Assembly (NCBI GenBank): GCA_020055645.1
Contig: CM034548.1
Span: forward strand, 34,584,201-34,648,200
Length of the DNA: 64,000 bases
Source: Tomocerus qinae
Taxonomy: Eukaryota; Arthropoda; Collembola; Entomobryomorpha; Tomoceridae
Direction: 5' to 3'
The notes below the pieces were generated by a model, which was given only the letters and a program-made list of their open reading frames with translations, had not been told where the DNA came from and did no database searches. The translations under genes were made by a program, and so were the position numbers. Position 1 is the stretch's first letter, and every line of letters begins with the position of its first letter. This document shows positions 60,563-64,000 of the stretch, piece after piece.

Positions 60563-63105
60563 TTAGAGCCATCCGGAAGATTTGGAAGATCGAAGAGGTT
60601 GAACGATCCCTTGAAGTTTCGTGGAAGTAGTTGGAGCTGGGGTTGAGCCATTTGGCTTGACTGGCGGCACGGGACCTGCTCCCGTAGGACTAGTTCCTTG
60701 CTCTGCATAATTATTTTTACTGACATCACATTGGGCCACGTCCTCCAGGAGGACACACACATGCGGGGACGAAGACTGTTTCGGTTTGCTGCTCGTCGTC
60801 GGCTGGATAATGTCCTCCGATTGACTGGAGAAAAGAACCACTTTGCCCTCGGGTGGCGGCGTCGTCGACCCATCTCGCGAAGGGGCAGACGAAGTCCGTT
60901 TGATCCGCATATCGTCAAATGAGTCATTCATTTCCGAAGTGTCGTAGGCGTCCAAGCTCTGGTTCATTCCGGGAGTCGTCGTCTTCCCACTATCGCGGAA
61001 TTTAAAACGCGACAAGGTCATAGACATAGGAAACGGCATTCCAGAGCGACTTCGTGCAAATCTCTCACGCTTCTTCTTACCCATTGTACTAGTTTCACCC
61101 AAATTGGAACCACTGCCCAATTTAACACACAAAATCTTTCTTTAGCTAACTCCACCTTAACCCCCGCCCACCAAAACAACCCATTGACTCAAGTACCTCT
61201 CTTCAGTACGAACTTTCGTATTTTAATTTTACAACAGTCTGAAACGTTTGAAAAAGATATTTTTCCCGATGAAACTGGGTTACTTTAAGTAATAGGTGAT
61301 AAGAAACGTTTGGATTGCGTTACAATATCAAAACGAGAGGGGTCTACTTGGGTTACTTTACTATCACAACACAGAGACTTATCTTATTGATCTAAATATC
61401 TACTACGACTTACTTATATCTAGTCATCTTCTCAATCTCTTTCACTCAATCATCCATTCACACTCTCACACATTCTCAAAGTTGAGGAAACATTAAGAAC
61501 AGAATGGGAAAGACATACGCTGCGTCGGTGGCTTTCCGGAATTTTTTTATGACCGTAGCACTTCCTTGACTACAATTTGAACAAACAGAATCCTCTGAAC
61601 GAGATCGACCCATTATTTTTGATATACTTGCATTCCTTGCAGCTTCAATCAAGGTTCCCCACTTTTTCTTAGACAGATCTCTTTTGGCTCCTGCCATTCT
61701 AGCCAGTCGGGCAAGCCTTGTCTGTTTAAAAATTAATATTCAGGTTAGTGCCTACCAATTTGCATTGCATCAATATACACTTCTCAATGAGTCTAAAAGA
61801 CATAACCCAATGTACTTTAGGAGACTTTTTATCATAATGGACGGTCTCGCAATCTCTTAAATGCTCCAATTCCAGAACATCTGACAGTGTTGGAGTTGAG
61901 TTGGACGGAGGGGCAGTGGCTATGTTGAAGCCTTTCATCAATCGACGCTCTCGTTGTCGGTTTTTCTTTCCTCCAGAACCTAACCAAAAGAACATTGCAT
62001 TATATTGCCCCATCCTCATTGAATTTTGTTTTAATCCATTGGCATCTCCAGCCCCCATGGCTCTATCACTATTCGCATAACTTTTCTGATATGTATCTAC
62101 TTATGTGCAAATAAATTGCGCAAACAGAAATTAAAGGGTTTCTTCATGGAAATAATGCGCCTATATTTTTTGTCCAAACGAGGATGGGGAAACTTTTCCT
62201 ATTAGCTTGAATATCCATTTAGTCACATTCTCACATACTCGTCAAACTTGTACTTTACCTGCTCTTAGAAACCAAATAAATGCCAAGAACAACTTCAACA
62301 CAAAGCAGCGAGAGTACAACCTTAGTACCTCTCTCTTCTCTATTCCAGCTCTACAGGCTAGAGGCTACTGTTCAGACATACACTACAGACAATTTGATCC
62401 TTTTATAAATAAAGAATAGGAAAAAGAAAACATATTAACGGAAACAAATCGGCGAAACTTTGGTATTATAGATTGCTGCGGATCTCTCACTGTGGTAAAC
62501 TTTATGCTTTGTAATGCATCTACTTCCATTTCGTCGCTTTGGGTTATCATAACGAAATAAGTAACAAAGTTAGCCGATGTACACGGTCAAAATCATATTA
62601 CAACGCATTTTGTCTGGCGTTACTTAATCTAATTATTGCTAGCTCTTTCCTTTTACATTTATGCGTACTTATACATGATAAAAAGAGCTATTGGATTATT
62701 TTATTATCCTTCTCGTCATATATTCGGCTTCTCAACCTTATCAAGTAGATTATCACTGCTTAATACAACTAAATTCGTCATTAAAGTTTTCTACCTTGAC
62801 CCATTCCTGAAACAGACGAGATATTCATTCCAGAATTTTTCAAAACTTCCAAAAGTTCACATCTGAACGCAGATATATCCTGCTTAATTTCGTTAACGTC
62901 ATCCTCCGTCACTCCCTGGTTATCCGCTTGTCTTTGCTCCGTCGTCACATACCGTCTCACCAAATTTCGTATTATATTCTGAAATTATATATTTCGAGTC
63001 ATTGACATTGTAGATTACATAAATTATTTCACAGAAAATCCATACTTGGCATTTCATACTTACTTGATATCTGAAATCCCTTTCACTTTGCTGCTGTACT
63101 TTTCG
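60563..63105 (-). CDS. Trpgamma: TRPC cation channel, C-terminal tail (TRPgamma-like), partial
   Basis: Cytoplasmic tail of a transient receptor potential channel of the insect TRP/TRPL/TRPgamma group. Exons are 63064-63105, 62795-62978, 61816-61979 (or to 61756), 61519-61721 and 60563-61112, all phases compatible; 381 or 401 residues are visible. The conserved block after the TRP region reads NLVRRYVTTEQRQ then GVTEDDVNEIKQDISAFRCELLE. KKNRQRERRLMKGFNIA and the WGTLIEAARN/SRSEDSVC segment favour TRPgamma over TRP. The last residues are SSGWL; a C-terminal GWL is also how Drosophila TRP ends, where it binds the PDZ scaffold INAD. The ankyrin repeats, membrane segments and pore must lie beyond 64000. 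The third exon has two usable donors (AAA/gtacat and TTG/gtaggc) in the same phase, so its end is uncertain by 20 codons. Confidence 0.9.
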
Positions 63106-64000
63106 CTGTAAAAAATTTACAAAATATTTAAATTATCTTCTGAAATTTGTTTGCGGTCATATTTCTATGCAATAATATGAATAAAACCTCATCAGATACT
63201 AACTAATATATTACTTCATGCAATGGTTTATGCATAATACTACTGCTTCAAAAAATTACTCTAATGTACTTCCTTTGTTAGCGTTAAGGCTGTCTTAATG
63301 AAAACATTGATAACTCGGGCATTGGAATTTTTCATATTTTCAAAACCATGTACCAATACTATCCTAGAATCAGTGTGGCCCTTACCCCCGAAGCCTTTCA
63401 TTTTCTAAAACTTTATGTTTTGTATGGCAGAAATGCTTGAAAAATATTTTTCAACGGGCCAGCTGAATTTGAATTATTTTAAGCTGTTTTTTTGAGATGC
63501 TGCGATTTGAAACCTGTTACCCCAAAACGGAGTAATCAATACTATACGTTTTTCCTATTGTAATTAGTACACACCTCAATTGAAAGCTTTTCTACGGTGG
63601 CTGGCGGCGTTTTAATTTATCATTCGCCCATTAGTAAAATGACGTGCAATGTTGACTAGATAGCATTAATCACGATAATTTAGTTTTAGGTTAACTAAAT
63701 AACTGACCATTCTTGTATATAAAAAATGCTACAATATCAATAGTATAAGCAACAAAAAATCCTTTTTTACAAATACACTCCAAGAATAAGACATGAAAGT
63801 AGCGGAGTGAAATAAATAGTGGTAGACATAGGAAAGGCGTGGGAGTGCATGCTTTTAGTGCATGCAAGTATAATAATTCGTCAATGGTAAAGCAATTGAA
63901 CTAAGAAGAATGCTATAGAAATTGCGACAGGGAAAATTGCTCAACATGTCGATTTGAATTTCTCGATATCTAATAAATATGGATTATTTAGAAAGTCAAT
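63106..64000 (-). other. TRPC intron (start of window-edge gap)
   Basis: AT-rich. I looked for the preceding conserved exon (the segment before the NLVRRYV block) and did not find it, so the next exon lies outside the window. Confidence 0.5.

Noticed and set aside
60532-60927. 131-codon minus-strand ORF overlapping the TRPC tail
   Set aside because: It is out of frame with the TRPC exon 60563-61112, whose frame is supported by splicing phase and conserved motifs.
1-64000. Prokaryotic features, CRISPR arrays, integrated viruses
   Set aside because: There are no operons, direct-repeat/spacer arrays, or viral polymerase, capsid or integrase motifs. The gene structures are spliced and animal-like.

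Overview
The window is animal nuclear DNA, almost certainly from an arthropod and most likely an insect. It is AT-rich (I estimate about one third G+C). Coding sequence is split into short exons with GT-AG introns, and genes are far apart. The lineage call rests on an allatostatin-A (FGLamide) neuropeptide precursor, an arthropod-type Mob2, an RBM26/27 homologue (fly swm) and a TRPC channel tail of the insect TRP/TRPgamma kind. I could not place the species more finely.

Layout. Positions 1-26.7 kb hold no confident coding gene. They do hold putative plus-strand leader exons and promoters (about 10.2-10.4, 15.0-15.65 and 22.25-22.77 kb), some splice-bounded micro-exon candidates, and inverted-repeat or mobile-element relics (2.9-3.25 and 8.43-8.61 kb). 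AstA follows at 26.73-27.42 kb (+), with two coding exons and four FGLamide peptides. A long stretch at 27.4-38.9 kb has no recognised gene, only one candidate exon near 29.9 kb and a tRNA-like relic near 36.6 kb. Mob2 lies on the minus strand, 38.9-44.9 kb, in six coding exons. A gene-poor stretch at 45-50.3 kb contains a striking near-perfect inverted repeat with arms of about 96 bp (47.97-48.19 kb). swm/RBM26 fills 50.3-58.3 kb (-) with 15 coding exons giving a 980-residue protein. The minus-strand 3' part of a TRPC channel gene fills 60.56-63.1 kb; its channel-core exons lie beyond position 64000.

The most interesting result is inside swm. Intron 4 contains a second apparent promoter followed by a leader with no ATG for about 550 nt, and then a 218-codon serine-rich exon. 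That exon joins in the correct phase to the same downstream exon that the canonical, PWI-like-domain-encoding exons use. It predicts an isoform in which the PWI-like module is replaced by an acidic/serine-rich segment with a basic nuclear-localisation-like stretch and an RVxF-type PP1 docking match. The second most interesting is the long hairpin at 48 kb: all three of its base substitutions would be G.U wobbles in a minus-strand transcript. The third is a CRE + TATA + ATG-free leader at 15 kb that could be a distal first exon of AstA.

The identified genes do not form an operon or pathway. Two are neuronal (AstA, TRPC), one is a kinase-adaptor (Mob2), and one is a nuclear RNA-binding protein (swm). 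Exon boundaries were read by eye from conserved protein motifs plus GT/AG signals. For AstA, Mob2 and both swm forms the summed exon lengths are exact multiples of three.
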